Both the position numbers and the translations under genes were made by a program. This document shows, in pieces, positions 28,860 through 38,150 of a stretch of 64,000 bases of DNA (the first letter of the stretch is position 1; every line of letters starts with the position of its first letter). This stretch comes from JAWXUE01 sp044432865. GTDB lineage: Bacteria > Bacillota_I > Bacilli_A > Acholeplasmatales > Anaeroplasmataceae. The DNA is taken from contig JAWXUF010000002.1 in NCBI GenBank assembly GCA_044432865.1, forward strand, positions 11,335 through 75,334, in the 5' to 3' direction. Under the pieces are notes generated by a model that worked only from the letters and a program-made list of their open reading frames with translations, had not been told where the DNA came from and ran no database searches.

Positions 28860-28889
28860 ATATCCCTATAGTATTACCTATAGAGATAT
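28860..28889 (-). terminator. Intrinsic terminator
   Basis: A 12-bp stem with one mismatch (ATATCTCTATAG / CTATAGGGATAT) followed by TTTTTC on the minus strand, 4 bases after the galactokinase-like gene. Confidence 0.7.
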
Positions 28890-28893
28890 AGTT

Positions 28894-30006
28894 TTAATAT
28901 ATATTTGTTTTAATAAATTCTATTTCATTTCCAAATCTATTTTTATACTCAGTAGATACTTGCTTTATTAATGTTGGGATTTGTAAATCCTTTACTAACA
29001 CTACTACTGAACTATTATATTTTGAAGAAATCATTTTAGCACCAAGAGCATTATATCTTGAAACTAAATTACAAAGTGTATCTTGTTTTTTTGTAACCAT
29101 TTCATAATCTTGTAATAAAGATATTTCACTATTTGATAACAATAAACCTGTTTTAACAATATCATCTTTTTCTAATGATTCAAATAAATCATCAACTCTA
29201 ATATTTTCAGTTATTGCATGTCTAATTCTTTTAAATTCGAAATCTCTCACATCATCTTTACATTCATTTAATTCATGAATTGTAAAATCAGATAAAAATT
29301 CATGTTTGAATTTACTATCTACAATCATATGTGCACTTACTGATTCATTCATTCTTTCTTTAATAGAAAACTCTGTATCTTCAATAATAGTTTTATCATA
29401 TGCAATTAATAAACTAAAATCTTCAAAGTTTACATTTGTTTGTTTACAAATACCTGCTCTAGTATCAAATAAAGAAACATGTTTTCTTTTCATATTAAAA
29501 ACTGATAAATTATATGGAGTTGTTTCTCCAGTAAATTTATTATATACATTATGACAAATTTTTCTTACTATCTCTTCAGATAAATTTAATAAATTAAAAT
29601 CATTTAAAAGTTTCGTTACAGCAATTATATAACTAGTTATTGTATCAATCCCTGTATGTTCACTTTCTACATGTACAATTCCTTCTACTCCAACGATTAA
29701 TTCAAAGTTATATATAAACTCATTTAATATTAAAGAGGTAAGATGTACGTAAATATTTTCTTGTGAAATGAAAACATTGTCATAAAATATATTTACAACT
29801 GTTGATTCATCATTAACAAAAAAATTAAATTTTCTTTCTAAACTTTTATTAACAGATACCACTACTCCTGAATTAATAAAACATGATAAATGTTTTCCAC
29901 CAGTATGATTAATATAATCACCCATTAGTTTTACTACTCCAGGTGCATTATATATATTCGCAGTTTTTTTATAATGCTTATAATGTATTTTTTCAAATTC
30001 CTTCAT
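28894..30006 (-). CDS. Galactokinase-like GHMP-fold protein, probably inactive
   Basis: 370 residues from the ATG at 30004-30006 (AGAGGTG ribosome site; the GTG three codons upstream lies inside it). The fold is recognisable from APGVVKLMGDYINHTGGKHL near residues 21-40, which corresponds to the galactokinase motif APGRVNLIGEHTDYNGG. The Arg, Glu and His are lost (R to V, E to D, H to Y). The glycine-rich ATP loop GLSSSA is absent (GIDTITSYI instead), and the third motif GARMTGAGFGG reads GAKMISSKYNSS. Binding without catalysis is likely. It follows a Sel1-repeat gene by 12 bases. Confidence 0.7.
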   Translation of the reverse strand: MKEFEKIHYKHYKKTANIYNAPGVVKLMGDYINHTGGKHLSCFINSGVVVSVNKSLERKFNFFVNDESTVVNIFYDNVFISQENIYVHLTSLILNEFIYNFELIVGVEGIVHVESEHTGIDTITSYIIAVTKLLNDFNLLNLSEEIVRKICHNVYNKFTGETTPYNLSVFNMKRKHVSLFDTRAGICKQTNVNFEDFSLLIAYDKTIIEDTEFSIKERMNESVSAHMIVDSKFKHEFLSDFTIHELNECKDDVRDFEFKRIRHAITENIRVDDLFESLEKDDIVKTGLLLSNSEISLLQDYEMVTKKQDTLCNLVSRYNALGAKMISSKYNSSVVVLVKDLQIPTLIKQVSTEYKNRFGNEIEFIKTNIY

Positions 30007-30018
30007 AATATTCACCTC

Positions 30019-31101
30019 TTAAACAAGACTTAATAATGCTTCTTTTGCTAATTCCAGACCATCTTTTGCAGCAAGTACATAATAAATTTTCGCAAGTCTT
30101 AAGTCGACCTCAACACCTACACCATGATAATAACATTCTCCCATAAGAAAATACACAAAATCATCTTCTGTATGTTCTATTTTTTTCAAGTAATGAAGTA
30201 CTTTAGTCTTATCATCAAGACCATAATTAGAGTAATAGTAAAACATCGCTAAAAATGTACATGCTAAAAAATGAGATAAATCTGCTGCACATATTAAATA
30301 CGCCAGAGCTCTTTCACTATCTTTTTCCACATGTATACCTTCATCGTAAATCTTATGTAATAAAAAATATGCCTCATCATTATTTTTTTCAATCGACTGC
30401 TCTAGTAATTCAATTGCTTTATTAACATCTTTTTCTACATATTTACCTTCTAAGTAGTATTCAGCTAAACATTGTTGTGACTTATCATCACCATTACTAC
30501 TAGCCACTTCATACCACGACACTGCCTCTTCATGTCGATTATGATAACAGTATAAATCAGCTAATCTATACATAGCTGTTACATTTCCACGAAATGCAGA
30601 TTGTTCGAAATAATACATAGCTTTATTTAAATCTAAATTGTCATAACTTCTATTACAATAACATAGACCTAATCCAAATAATGCATTTTCTTCTTCAGGA
30701 ATTTTACTATAACATTCAATTGCTTTATCAATGTTTGGCGCTGTACCTATTCCATAATGATGACAATCACCTAAAAATAGATATCCATCTTCACTTCCAG
30801 CCTTGGCAGCTTTTGAAAAAAGATAATATGCTTTATCATGGTTATCTTTTTCTTTTTTACTATAGTATATTAATCCTTTTGATGATAGCGCATCAATGTT
30901 CCCAAGTACAATTGCTTTATCAAGATACTTTACAGCTTCATCTATATCCTTTGATACACCTAAACCCTCTTTATAACAAATTCCAATCATATGAAAAACT
31001 TCATCATTCGTTTCATCAAGCATTTCCATAAACATTTCAAAACACGACTCATCATCATTATAATATAATTCCATTGCTTCATCAAACTTTATATTACTCA
31101 T
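30019..31101 (-). CDS. Sel1-like repeat protein
   Basis: 360 residues made of about nine Sel1-type helical repeats of 32-36 residues ([62 protein letters not shown] and others). There is no signal peptide, so it is cytosolic. Such repeats are scaffolds for protein-protein contact. Its start overlaps the tsaD stop by 4 bases and the galactokinase-like gene follows, so it lies within the tsa transcript. No specific partner is known. Confidence 0.85.
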   Translation of the reverse strand: MSNIKFDEAMELYYNDDESCFEMFMEMLDETNDEVFHMIGICYKEGLGVSKDIDEAVKYLDKAIVLGNIDALSSKGLIYYSKKEKDNHDKAYYLFSKAAKAGSEDGYLFLGDCHHYGIGTAPNIDKAIECYSKIPEEENALFGLGLCYCNRSYDNLDLNKAMYYFEQSAFRGNVTAMYRLADLYCYHNRHEEAVSWYEVASSNGDDKSQQCLAEYYLEGKYVEKDVNKAIELLEQSIEKNNDEAYFLLHKIYDEGIHVEKDSERALAYLICAADLSHFLACTFLAMFYYYSNYGLDDKTKVLHYLKKIEHTEDDFVYFLMGECYYHGVGVEVDLRLAKIYYVLAAKDGLELAKEALLSLV

Positions 31102-32093
31102 AGTTCTAAATTACTAACTCCATTTATATCTAATTTACGAGTTTCCTTAAACTTTTTATATTGATAATATCCACATGAGGCAATCATCGCTGCATTATCA
31201 GTACAGTATTTAAATGGAGGAATAACTACTTCTACGTCCGAATTTAGAAATTTATTTGTAATTGCATTTCTTAGACCTTTATTAGCAGATACACCACCAG
31301 CAACAATTACTTGTTTTACGTTAAATTCTTTAACGCAATTGAAAGTCTTAGTTACTAACACTTCAACAACACTATTTTGAAAACTACAACATAAGTCATT
31401 TATATTTACTTCTTGATTTTTTTGTTTAAGATTATGTACTAAATTAATTACACTACTTTTTAAACCTGAAAAAGAAAAGTTATAATCTTTTGAATTAAGC
31501 ATTACTCTAGGAAGATTATAAGTATCATTTCCTAATTGTGCTAATCTATCTACATGTGGTCCACCAGGATAAGGCAAATTACATACCCTAGCAACTTTAT
31601 CATATGCTTCTCCTACTGCATCATCTAATGTTTCACCAACAACTTCAAACTCAAAGTGATCTTTCATTAAAATTAATTCTGTATTACCTCCACTTACTAA
31701 TAAAGCAAGTAATGGGAATTTCATTTCAGATTCAATTTGATTTGAATAGATATGTCCTGCTAAATGATTTACACCAATGATTGGTTTATTATAGCATAAT
31801 GCAAATGTTTTTGCTGCTGTGATACCAACTAATAAAGAACCAATCAATCCAGGTCCTTCTGTTACAGCAACTAAATCAATATCCTCAGGATTTAAATTCG
31901 CTTCTTTTAAAGCACTCTTAAATACTAATGAAATATTTCTAACATGATGTCTACTAGCAACCTCAGGTACTACCCCACCAAACTCTTCATGAATATCCAT
32001 TTGTGTTAATACAACATTTGACAGCATTGTTTTCCCATCATATATTGCTACACTTGTTTCATCACAACTTGTCTCTACTCCAAGTACTATCAT
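31098..32093 (-). CDS. tsaD: tRNA threonylcarbamoyladenosine synthesis protein TsaD
   Basis: 331 residues. It forms t6A37 in ANN-reading tRNAs together with TsaB and TsaE. The ASKHA-fold signatures are clear: [17 protein letters not shown], metal-binding HLAGH (with HHVRN upstream), VSGGNTEL and [12 protein letters not shown]. It overlaps rimI by 4 bases in the order tsaE-tsaB-rimI-tsaD. Confidence 0.96.
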   Translation of the reverse strand: MIVLGVETSCDETSVAIYDGKTMLSNVVLTQMDIHEEFGGVVPEVASRHHVRNISLVFKSALKEANLNPEDIDLVAVTEGPGLIGSLLVGITAAKTFALCYNKPIIGVNHLAGHIYSNQIESEMKFPLLALLVSGGNTELILMKDHFEFEVVGETLDDAVGEAYDKVARVCNLPYPGGPHVDRLAQLGNDTYNLPRVMLNSKDYNFSFSGLKSSVINLVHNLKQKNQEVNINDLCCSFQNSVVEVLVTKTFNCVKEFNVKQVIVAGGVSANKGLRNAITNKFLNSDVEVVIPPFKYCTDNAAMIASCGYYQYKKFKETRKLDINGVSNLEL

Positions 32094-32524
32094 ACTGTCA
32101 CACTCCTTATCATTACTATTGCATCTTCTTGATTTTCATAATACGCTTTTCTAATTATCGCTTCTTGAAATTTATATTTTTTATATAAAGCAATTGCTCT
32201 TTCATTTGATACCCTAACATCTAAACTTATTTGAAAAATTTTATGTTCATTAAATACGTTAATTGTTTCTTCAATTAATTTACTACCAATACCTTTACCT
32301 CGTGAATCTTTTGTTACAGCAACATTTAAAATAGTTCCTATATCAGTTAACCATAATCCAATACATCCCTTAACTACGCCATTTTCTTCATAACACAAAT
32401 AATAAGATAAAGGGTTAACAGTTATTTCTTGAGTGATAAAATCTTTTGTTAAAGGAGAATTAAAGCATTCATATTCTAATGCAACAATTGCATCTATATC
32501 ATTACTATTACATCTTCTAATCAT
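32090..32524 (-). CDS. rimI: Ribosomal-protein-alanine N-acetyltransferase-like GNAT
   Basis: 144 residues of GNAT fold. The acetyl-CoA pyrophosphate loop is [14 protein letters not shown], and the C-terminus reads [20 protein letters not shown], the RimI/GNAT pattern. It probably acetylates the S18 N-terminus or another protein N-terminus. It overlaps tsaB by 8 bases and tsaD by 4, the classical position of rimI in Firmicutes. Confidence 0.9.
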   Translation of the reverse strand: MIRRCNSNDIDAIVALEYECFNSPLTKDFITQEITVNPLSYYLCYEENGVVKGCIGLWLTDIGTILNVAVTKDSRGKGIGSKLIEETINVFNEHKIFQISLDVRVSNERAIALYKKYKFQEAIIRKAYYENQEDAIVMIRSVTV

Positions 32525-33098
32525 TATTCTTTTTAAGGTTATATTCAGCTTCTGTTATTCTTAAATAATTCGGAACAACACCATCAACCATTTCCTCTAC
32601 TACAGCATTTTCTAAAACTTTAGTGATATTAACCTTAAACATATCTTCATCTATATAAGTAAAATCTTTTACTTCATTTTCTATTTCTTCTTTAGTTCTT
32701 AACTTATCTTCTAATATAACTTTATCGTTATATGCAGCACTAAAGAAATTACCTCTTCTAGCATCAATAATAGGTACAACTAAATTATCATATCCACTAC
32801 TCATTAAATATAAAGTAGAAATTGTTTTTAAAGGTATCTCTTTAAACGAACAAATCATTTTAGCAATTGTTAAAGATATTCTTAATCCTGTATATGACCC
32901 AGGACCAATCCCACAAATAACTTCATTAATATCGTTAATAGTTAATTTATTTTCATTCAATACTTCTTCTATTGCTAGTACACTATAAGGTGCATGATTT
33001 CTATTTGATTCTTCTTTAATTTCTTTTATAATTTCTCCATCTTTTACTAAACATAAATAATAAAATTTAGTTGATGTATCTATAATTAAACTATACAT
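32517..33098 (-). CDS. tsaB: tRNA threonylcarbamoyladenosine synthesis protein TsaB
   Basis: 193 residues from the ATG at 33096-33098, which follows GAGGTG and begins 1 base after the tsaE stop. The ASKHA-like N-terminus is SLIIDTSTKFYYLCLV, then the TsaB signature IGPGSYTGLRISLTIAK. It lacks the catalytic site and acts as a scaffold for TsaD. Confidence 0.94.
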   Translation of the reverse strand: MYSLIIDTSTKFYYLCLVKDGEIIKEIKEESNRNHAPYSVLAIEEVLNENKLTINDINEVICGIGPGSYTGLRISLTIAKMICSFKEIPLKTISTLYLMSSGYDNLVVPIIDARRGNFFSAAYNDKVILEDKLRTKEEIENEVKDFTYIDEDMFKVNITKVLENAVVEEMVDGVVPNYLRITEAEYNLKKNND

Positions 33099-33099
33099 T

Positions 33100-33540
33100 T
33101 TATAACACCTCAATTACTTTATTTAATCTATCACAATTTGCTTGTATATGAAACTCTCTTTTATCTAAATCTTTACGTAATACATTTATAAAAATATGAT
33201 CATTACTTAATAAATCCATATTATCCTTTGGCCATTCACATACACATATACTTCTTTCGTTAAAGTATTCTTCTAATTCAAAATCATCTAGATTTTCTAA
33301 TCTATATAAATCTATATGGAATAAGTTAATATCTCCATTATACTCTTTAACAATAGTAAATGTAGGAGAGTTAATAACTCTTTTAACATTTAATGCTTTC
33401 CCTATTCCTTTAGTAAATGTAGTTTTACCAGCACCTAAATCACCTGATAAAAATATTACATCACCACCAGTTAATAAACTACCTATTTTATAACCTAAAT
33501 CTATTGTTTCTTCACTATTGTTTGTATTGATAACTTTCAT
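33100..33540 (-). CDS. tsaE: tRNA threonylcarbamoyladenosine synthesis ATPase TsaE
   Basis: 146 residues. P-loop ATPase with Walker A SGDLGAGKTTFTKG, INSPTFTIVKEY and HIDLYRLE, followed by a conserved W (EWPKD). It energises the TsaBD complex in t6A formation. It is the first gene of the tsa operon; a TATAAT promoter (spacer 17, weak TTTAAA -35) and a GGAGGTG ribosome site precede it. Confidence 0.94.
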   Translation of the reverse strand: MKVINTNNSEETIDLGYKIGSLLTGGDVIFLSGDLGAGKTTFTKGIGKALNVKRVINSPTFTIVKEYNGDINLFHIDLYRLENLDDFELEEYFNERSICVCEWPKDNMDLLSNDHIFINVLRKDLDKREFHIQANCDRLNKVIEVL

Positions 33541-33722
33541 ATCACACCTCCAAAAAAATCCTTATCTATATTATATGATAATTACACTTTTATTTAAAGT
33601 AAATATTGAATTATCGTGAATTATGTAAAATTAAATAATAATATATTAAATAAATAAAAAATAATGTATAATGTATTATATTTGATAGAAAGGTGTACAT
33701 ATTTAAATATGTGGTAAAGATT

Positions 33723-34358
33723 ATGAAAATTAGAATTTCAAATTCAGGATATAGAGGTAACTCACGTAATAGTTCGGTAGGGTTTGGTATATCATTAATT
33801 AAAAAAGCAACTCTTAGAGATGTAGTAAACTATGCATTAATATTTATTGTTTTCGGAATTATATTTGCTGCTGCGGGTGTGATGATGATAATCAATATTC
33901 AAGATGTAGTTAGATTTTTAGGGCTTATCTTTATTATCCCAGGTATTTTAATCATTGTTTATGCAATTAAAAAGATTAGAGAAGCAAGTGGTGGAGATAC
34001 TGATTTATACATTAGAAAAAGAGGTAGAATGACTTCTTTAGTTGATGGACGTGCTATTGGTTACCCAATGAGACACAAAGATTTAACTAGTGAGCAAAAT
34101 GAATTATTAGAAAGAAATAGACAATTAATGATGAAACCAGGATTATTCCTTGGATTCTTACTTCCATTAGTTATCGCTATAGCAATTGCATATTTCATCA
34201 TTCCTTACATTTCAGAAATGTTATTACCTGATGGTGGTACAATTACTCCAGCGGCTACAACATTCATTTGGGTAGTAGCTACTCTTGTTGCTTTTATTCC
34301 TGTAAAAGTAATTATCAATATAATTTATAGAACGACAAAAGTAATTAAAAACATTTAG
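33723..34358 (+). CDS. Four-helix membrane protein, unknown
   Basis: 211 residues from the ATG at 33723; a GTG at 33693 in frame is an alternative start, as neither has a strong ribosome site. An N-terminal Ser/Asn/Arg-rich stretch precedes paired helices at about 34-56 and 61-80. A cytosolic loop with SGGDTDLYIRKRGRM follows, then paired helices at about 138-160 and 175-200. It is divergent from tsaE and probably cotranscribed with the small His-rich gene after it. No family is recognised. Confidence 0.65.
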   Translation: MKIRISNSGYRGNSRNSSVGFGISLIKKATLRDVVNYALIFIVFGIIFAAAGVMMIINIQDVVRFLGLIFIIPGILIIVYAIKKIREASGGDTDLYIRKRGRMTSLVDGRAIGYPMRHKDLTSEQNELLERNRQLMMKPGLFLGFLLPLVIAIAIAYFIIPYISEMLLPDGGTITPAATTFIWVVATLVAFIPVKVIINIIYRTTKVIKNI

Positions 34359-34381
34359 TTAAAAGAAAGTTGGTATACATT

Positions 34382-34519
34382 ATGCATCATAGAGGTGGAC
34401 ATAGAGGCGGACACAGACATCATAGACCTCATCATCGTAGAGGTATACGAGTTGGATGTTGTGTTCCTTTAATAGTTTTCATTGGAACTATAGCAACAAT
34501 TATAGCTGTAATTATTTAA
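34382..34519 (+). CDS. His-rich mini-membrane protein (45 aa)
   Basis: 45 residues, stop TAA at 34517. The first 22 residues are almost only His, Arg and Gly (MHHRGGHRGGHRHHRPHHRR), with nine histidines. Two cysteines (GCC) follow, and then a hydrophobic segment of about 18 residues to the end. This suggests a tail-anchored peptide with a metal- or acid-binding head. A weak AAAGAAAG site precedes the ATG. It lies 23 bases after the four-helix protein gene and directly before a terminator, so it is the end of that transcript. Expression is not proven. Confidence 0.6.
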   Translation: MHHRGGHRGGHRHHRPHHRRGIRVGCCVPLIVFIGTIATIIAVII

Positions 34520-34522
34520 TAG

Positions 34523-34555
34523 AAAAGAACTCTGAATTAAATCAGAGTTCTTTTT
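34523..34555. terminator. Bidirectional terminator
   Basis: AAAAGAACTCTGA / TCAGAGTTCTTTT stem, 6-base loop, T-run on the plus strand and A/T-rich on the other, between convergent genes. Confidence 0.8.
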
Positions 34556-34559
34556 ATTT

Positions 34560-35213
34560 TTAACATAATAACAAATAACTTAATAATCCATAGTAAATAC
34601 TTTTTGCAAATTGATTTTGATAATCACTATCTTTTAATAAATTAAATTCTTCAACATTACTCATAAATCCACATTCGACTAATACACCAGGTTTTTCAAC
34701 ATTATCTATTAAATATATACCGTCAATACTTTTAGCAACTCTAGTTGTATTATTTAAACTTTTGAAAATACTTTCTTGAATATTATGAGCAAGTAATTGT
34801 GATAACCCATTATATTTATTATAGAAGCATTGAGCACCACTATAAATAGCGTTAGTATATGTATTTTGATGAATTGAAATATAAAATAAAGCTTCACTAT
34901 TTTCAATTAGCTTTACTCTTTCTTGAATATCAGTTCTTTTCTTATGATTATCATCAGTAGATAAGTCATAGTCACCATCTCTTGTTAAAAGAACTTTGTA
35001 TCCATTATCTTCAAGAATGCTTTTTAATTCTAATGAAATAGCTAGATTTATATCTGCTTCTTTTACTCCATCAACAAATGCTCCACCATCATATCCTCCA
35101 TGTCCAGGATCTATATAAATGATTTTTTCTAATCTCGCACTTACTGTATAACTACAAATAAATAAAAAGAATAAAGAAATAAAAAATAACATAATACGTT
35201 TAATGATAATCAC
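34560..35213 (-). CDS. N-acetylmuramoyl-L-alanine amidase (Amidase_3, CwlD-like)
   Basis: Up to 217 residues. A secretion signal or anchor (IMLFFISLFFLFICSYTVSA) precedes the catalytic domain: zinc ligand in IDPGHGG, a Glu in KEADINLA, zinc ligand in ISIHQN, and the C-terminal PGVLVECGFMSN with the catalytic Glu. It cleaves peptide stems from glycan strands; its size resembles CwlD of spore formers. The exact start is unclear: AGGTG lies at the GTG of the longest frame, and an ATG at 35190-35192 is the next in-frame choice. Confidence 0.88.
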   Translation of the reverse strand: MIIIKRIMLFFISLFFLFICSYTVSARLEKIIYIDPGHGGYDGGAFVDGVKEADINLAISLELKSILEDNGYKVLLTRDGDYDLSTDDNHKKRTDIQERVKLIENSEALFYISIHQNTYTNAIYSGAQCFYNKYNGLSQLLAHNIQESIFKSLNNTTRVAKSIDGIYLIDNVEKPGVLVECGFMSNVEEFNLLKDSDYQNQFAKSIYYGLLSYLLLC

Positions 35214-35244
35214 CTCATTAAAATATATTATGTTATTGTTATTT

Positions 35245-36963
35245 TTATGATAAAGACTCTTTTAATTCAAGTAATTCTAAATACTTCATTGTTTTTTCAT
35301 CTAATTCAATATTTAAATTATCTATTTGATTTGATAGTTCCATTATCTTAGTGTATTCGGTTGATAAAGAATTTAATTCTTTTTTAAGTTCTGATATCTT
35401 AAGTTCTAACATAGGAACTTCTTTATCTAATTGTTCTAATAAATTTCTATCTTTAGAAGACATCTTTATTTTAGCAACTCTTGTATCACCTTTAGGCTTA
35501 TTAGCCTCAGTTGTTACATTACTTAAATAATCACTATATGATTGATTTGTTATTGTTATATTATTATTTTCAAAAATACATAATTTAGTACATATACTAT
35601 CTAGAAAATATCTATCATGTGAAACAATTAATACGGGACCAATAAAAGTTTCTAAATAATTCTCTAGAGCATCAAGGGTAAATATGTCTAAGTCATTCGT
35701 AGGTTCATCTAGAATTAGTAAATTAGGGTTTTGAATTAATACTTTTACTAATTGTAATCTTCTTTTCTCTCCACCTGATAAAAATTTAAGTTTTGAGTAG
35801 TGTAAATCTTTACTGAAATTAAATTGTTCTAAAACATAAGATACTGTTTTTACACCATCTATCGTTTCGACTGTATTTGATACATCTTTTAAGTAGTCCA
35901 TTAATGTAAGTTCATTATTAAATTCATCTAGTTGCTGTTGAAGGAATCCTATTTTAAGTGTTTCTCCTAATTCAATAGTACCACTGTCTAATTGTTCTAA
36001 TCCCATTATGATTTTAAATAACGTAGATTTACCACAACCATTCTTACCAACGAATCCAATAATATCACTTTTTAATAATGATAAATTAAAATTATTAAAT
36101 AAAGGCTTATCATATGATTTACTTCCTTCAGTAATTTCAATTAATTTTCTACCTATTCTTGTATTAATACTGCTAAACTCAACATCACTATCTTTATCAA
36201 AAGATTTATCTTTTAATTTTTCAAATCTTTCTAATCTAGATTTTGATTTTGTTGTTCTAGCTTTAGGTTGTCTACTAGCCCAATCACTTTCTTGAATCAT
36301 TAACTTCTTATGTTTTTGTTCTTCTTTTTCAAGTTCTCTTTCTTTAGATACTTTTAATTCTAAGTAGTTAGAATAATTTGCATCATAAGAAATTATATTT
36401 GCATTTCTAAGTTCTATAATTTGATTGCATACAACATCTAAGAAATATCTATCATGAGTTATAAGTATTAACCCTTTGTTCCATTTAGAAAGAAACTTTT
36501 CTAAAAACATAATCATATCTATATCTAAATGGTTTGTTGGTTCATCGAGAATTAACATGTCACATTTCTTTATTAAAGTAATTGCTAATGCTAATCTCTT
36601 TTTTTCACCACCTGATAAATTATTACAGATTGCATCATGATCAAGTAATTTAAATTTGTTTAATATTGTTTTAACTTCATATTCATTTATATCTTCCATT
36701 TTATTGAATAAGTTAATTATAGAAATATCGTTCGGAAATATAGGTTCTTGTTCTAGGTAATTTATTTTACTATTACCAGAAATTATTATTTCTCCATTAG
36801 TTGGATTTTCACTTCCATGAATAAGTTTTAAGATAGTAGATTTTCCACTTCCATTAACACCAACTAATCCAGTTTTACGATCATCTCTAAATGTAAAATT
36901 AACATTATTCAATAAAAATTTTGTATTGTATTTAAAGCTAACATTTGTAAATGTAATATTCAT
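35245..36963 (-). CDS. ABC-F ATPase, Uup-type
   Basis: 572 residues. Both nucleotide-binding domains look intact: Walker A GVNGSGKST and GKNGCGKST, LSGGEKKRLALA and LSGGEKRRLQLV, LDEPTNHLDID and LDEPTNDLDIF. A C-terminal helical coiled coil (about 505-570) matches the Uup/YdiF type. It binds ribosomes or DNA and is not a transporter. It lies 12 bases after the last gene of the AAA/MBG gene run, so it might be reached by read-through. Confidence 0.87.
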   Translation of the reverse strand: MNITFTNVSFKYNTKFLLNNVNFTFRDDRKTGLVGVNGSGKSTILKLIHGSENPTNGEIIISGNSKINYLEQEPIFPNDISIINLFNKMEDINEYEVKTILNKFKLLDHDAICNNLSGGEKKRLALAITLIKKCDMLILDEPTNHLDIDMIMFLEKFLSKWNKGLILITHDRYFLDVVCNQIIELRNANIISYDANYSNYLELKVSKERELEKEEQKHKKLMIQESDWASRQPKARTTKSKSRLERFEKLKDKSFDKDSDVEFSSINTRIGRKLIEITEGSKSYDKPLFNNFNLSLLKSDIIGFVGKNGCGKSTLFKIIMGLEQLDSGTIELGETLKIGFLQQQLDEFNNELTLMDYLKDVSNTVETIDGVKTVSYVLEQFNFSKDLHYSKLKFLSGGEKRRLQLVKVLIQNPNLLILDEPTNDLDIFTLDALENYLETFIGPVLIVSHDRYFLDSICTKLCIFENNNITITNQSYSDYLSNVTTEANKPKGDTRVAKIKMSSKDRNLLEQLDKEVPMLELKISELKKELNSLSTEYTKIMELSNQIDNLNIELDEKTMKYLELLELKESLS

Positions 36964-36975
36964 TATTTCTTTTAC

Positions 36976-37491
36976 CTAAGCCGTATTACTAATAGTGTAA
37001 GCCATTAGTACCATTAAAGAAAATGCTATAAATAAGATTGCAAATAAAAATAATATAAACTGATTTCTAATTTTATATATCTGCTTATTAGTAAAAGAAT
37101 GTAATGTTTTTGGATCAAACTTTTCTTCTACTTCTTTTACTGGTGGCGTAGTTATCTTACCATCTAAATAATATGACTCAGTAAAGAAACATTCTACAAC
37201 ACTTACATCTAAATACTTACAATTTTCATCTAATAATAACTTAACTTTGGGAACGAAAAAAGAATTCTCTTTGGCATTTAAATCACCATAAGTTAATTTA
37301 CTTTTTTTAATTGTTTCCCCATTTTCATCTTGTTGTTTAACAATAAAACTTAATTCATGAACTGATTCTGTGTATTGATTATGAAAGTTAAATAATGCAT
37401 ATCTTCCTGAATTTTCATCTGAAAAGATATATTGGAAAAGTCTAACAGCATCATCTTCACATCCATTATACTGCACCTTAATTTTAGCCAT
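36976..37491 (-). CDS. Tail-anchored membrane protein, AAA/MBG operon
   Basis: 171 residues. A soluble beta-rich region of about 140 residues (MAKIKVQYNGCEDDAVRLFQ at the start) is followed by a single C-terminal membrane helix at about 145-165. There is no signal peptide, so the main domain should be cytosolic. No family is recognised. It shares one base with the preceding gene, so the two are translationally coupled at the end of the AAA/MBG gene run. Confidence 0.65.
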   Translation of the reverse strand: MAKIKVQYNGCEDDAVRLFQYIFSDENSGRYALFNFHNQYTESVHELSFIVKQQDENGETIKKSKLTYGDLNAKENSFFVPKVKLLLDENCKYLDVSVVECFFTESYYLDGKITTPPVKEVEEKFDPKTLHSFTNKQIYKIRNQFILFLFAILFIAFSLMVLMAYTISNTA

Positions 37492-38132
37492 TAAACTTCC
37501 TCCTCTCTTCTATTTCTCTTACATAAGTGAATAAACAAAAAGAAAGTATATGCTACAGCAAGACCTAGAGACGTACTTAATCTAGTAGAATGATTAACAG
37601 TGTTTGTTAATAAGAATAGACCACCATAAAGTGACATCGAAATAAATGCACAAGTAATTATTGAATAATTAATTAATTTAATTATTGAAACTTTTTTTAA
37701 TGGTTTACCAACAATCTCATCATTTACAGCTACTACTTTTATGTTTATTTTTTTTACATTTCTTTTTAATAAAATATCTCTAGATATTTCTTTTGTATTT
37801 CTCTCTTCTATTTCTAAGATTTCAATTAACTTATTTGTTTTACTATATTGATAAACATAATATCTAATCATTGATAGTGGTTCATTATATGCAACTACAC
37901 AACAATTTGTCTTAGACTCTTTGTTAATAGTATAACGTAATATATACTTAGCAGTAATAGGATCTACAAATTTACCTGTTTTATATAAAAGAGTATCTTG
38001 ATGTTCATCTCTTTCTTTTTGGATAATTTTATCTTGTTTTAATGTATGTTTAGGTCTAATTTTGAAATGAAACCCAAGCATTAAACATATAACTATAATA
38101 ACTAATGTAATTATATAAATTATCATTTCCAT
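37491..38132 (-). CDS. Three-helix membrane protein, AAA/MBG operon
   Basis: 213 residues. One helix lies at 4-22, then a basic soluble region of about 115 residues (TGKFVDPITAKYILRYTI, SMIRYYVYQYS), then two helices at about 155-178 and 188-203 and a charged tail (CKRNRREEEV). No family is recognised. It starts 18 bases after the 273-residue membrane protein gene and is coupled to the next gene. Confidence 0.65.
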   Translation of the reverse strand: MEMIIYIITLVIIVICLMLGFHFKIRPKHTLKQDKIIQKERDEHQDTLLYKTGKFVDPITAKYILRYTINKESKTNCCVVAYNEPLSMIRYYVYQYSKTNKLIEILEIEERNTKEISRDILLKRNVKKINIKVVAVNDEIVGKPLKKVSIIKLINYSIITCAFISMSLYGGLFLLTNTVNHSTRLSTSLGLAVAYTFFLFIHLCKRNRREEEV

Positions 38133-38150
38133 ATGAAAATCTCCCTTCTA

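Noticed and set aside
33693..33722. GTG start and a three-codon ATG-TGG-TAA leader before the membrane gene at 33723
   Set aside because: Too short to judge. It could be a chance leader, and there is no conservation evidence.
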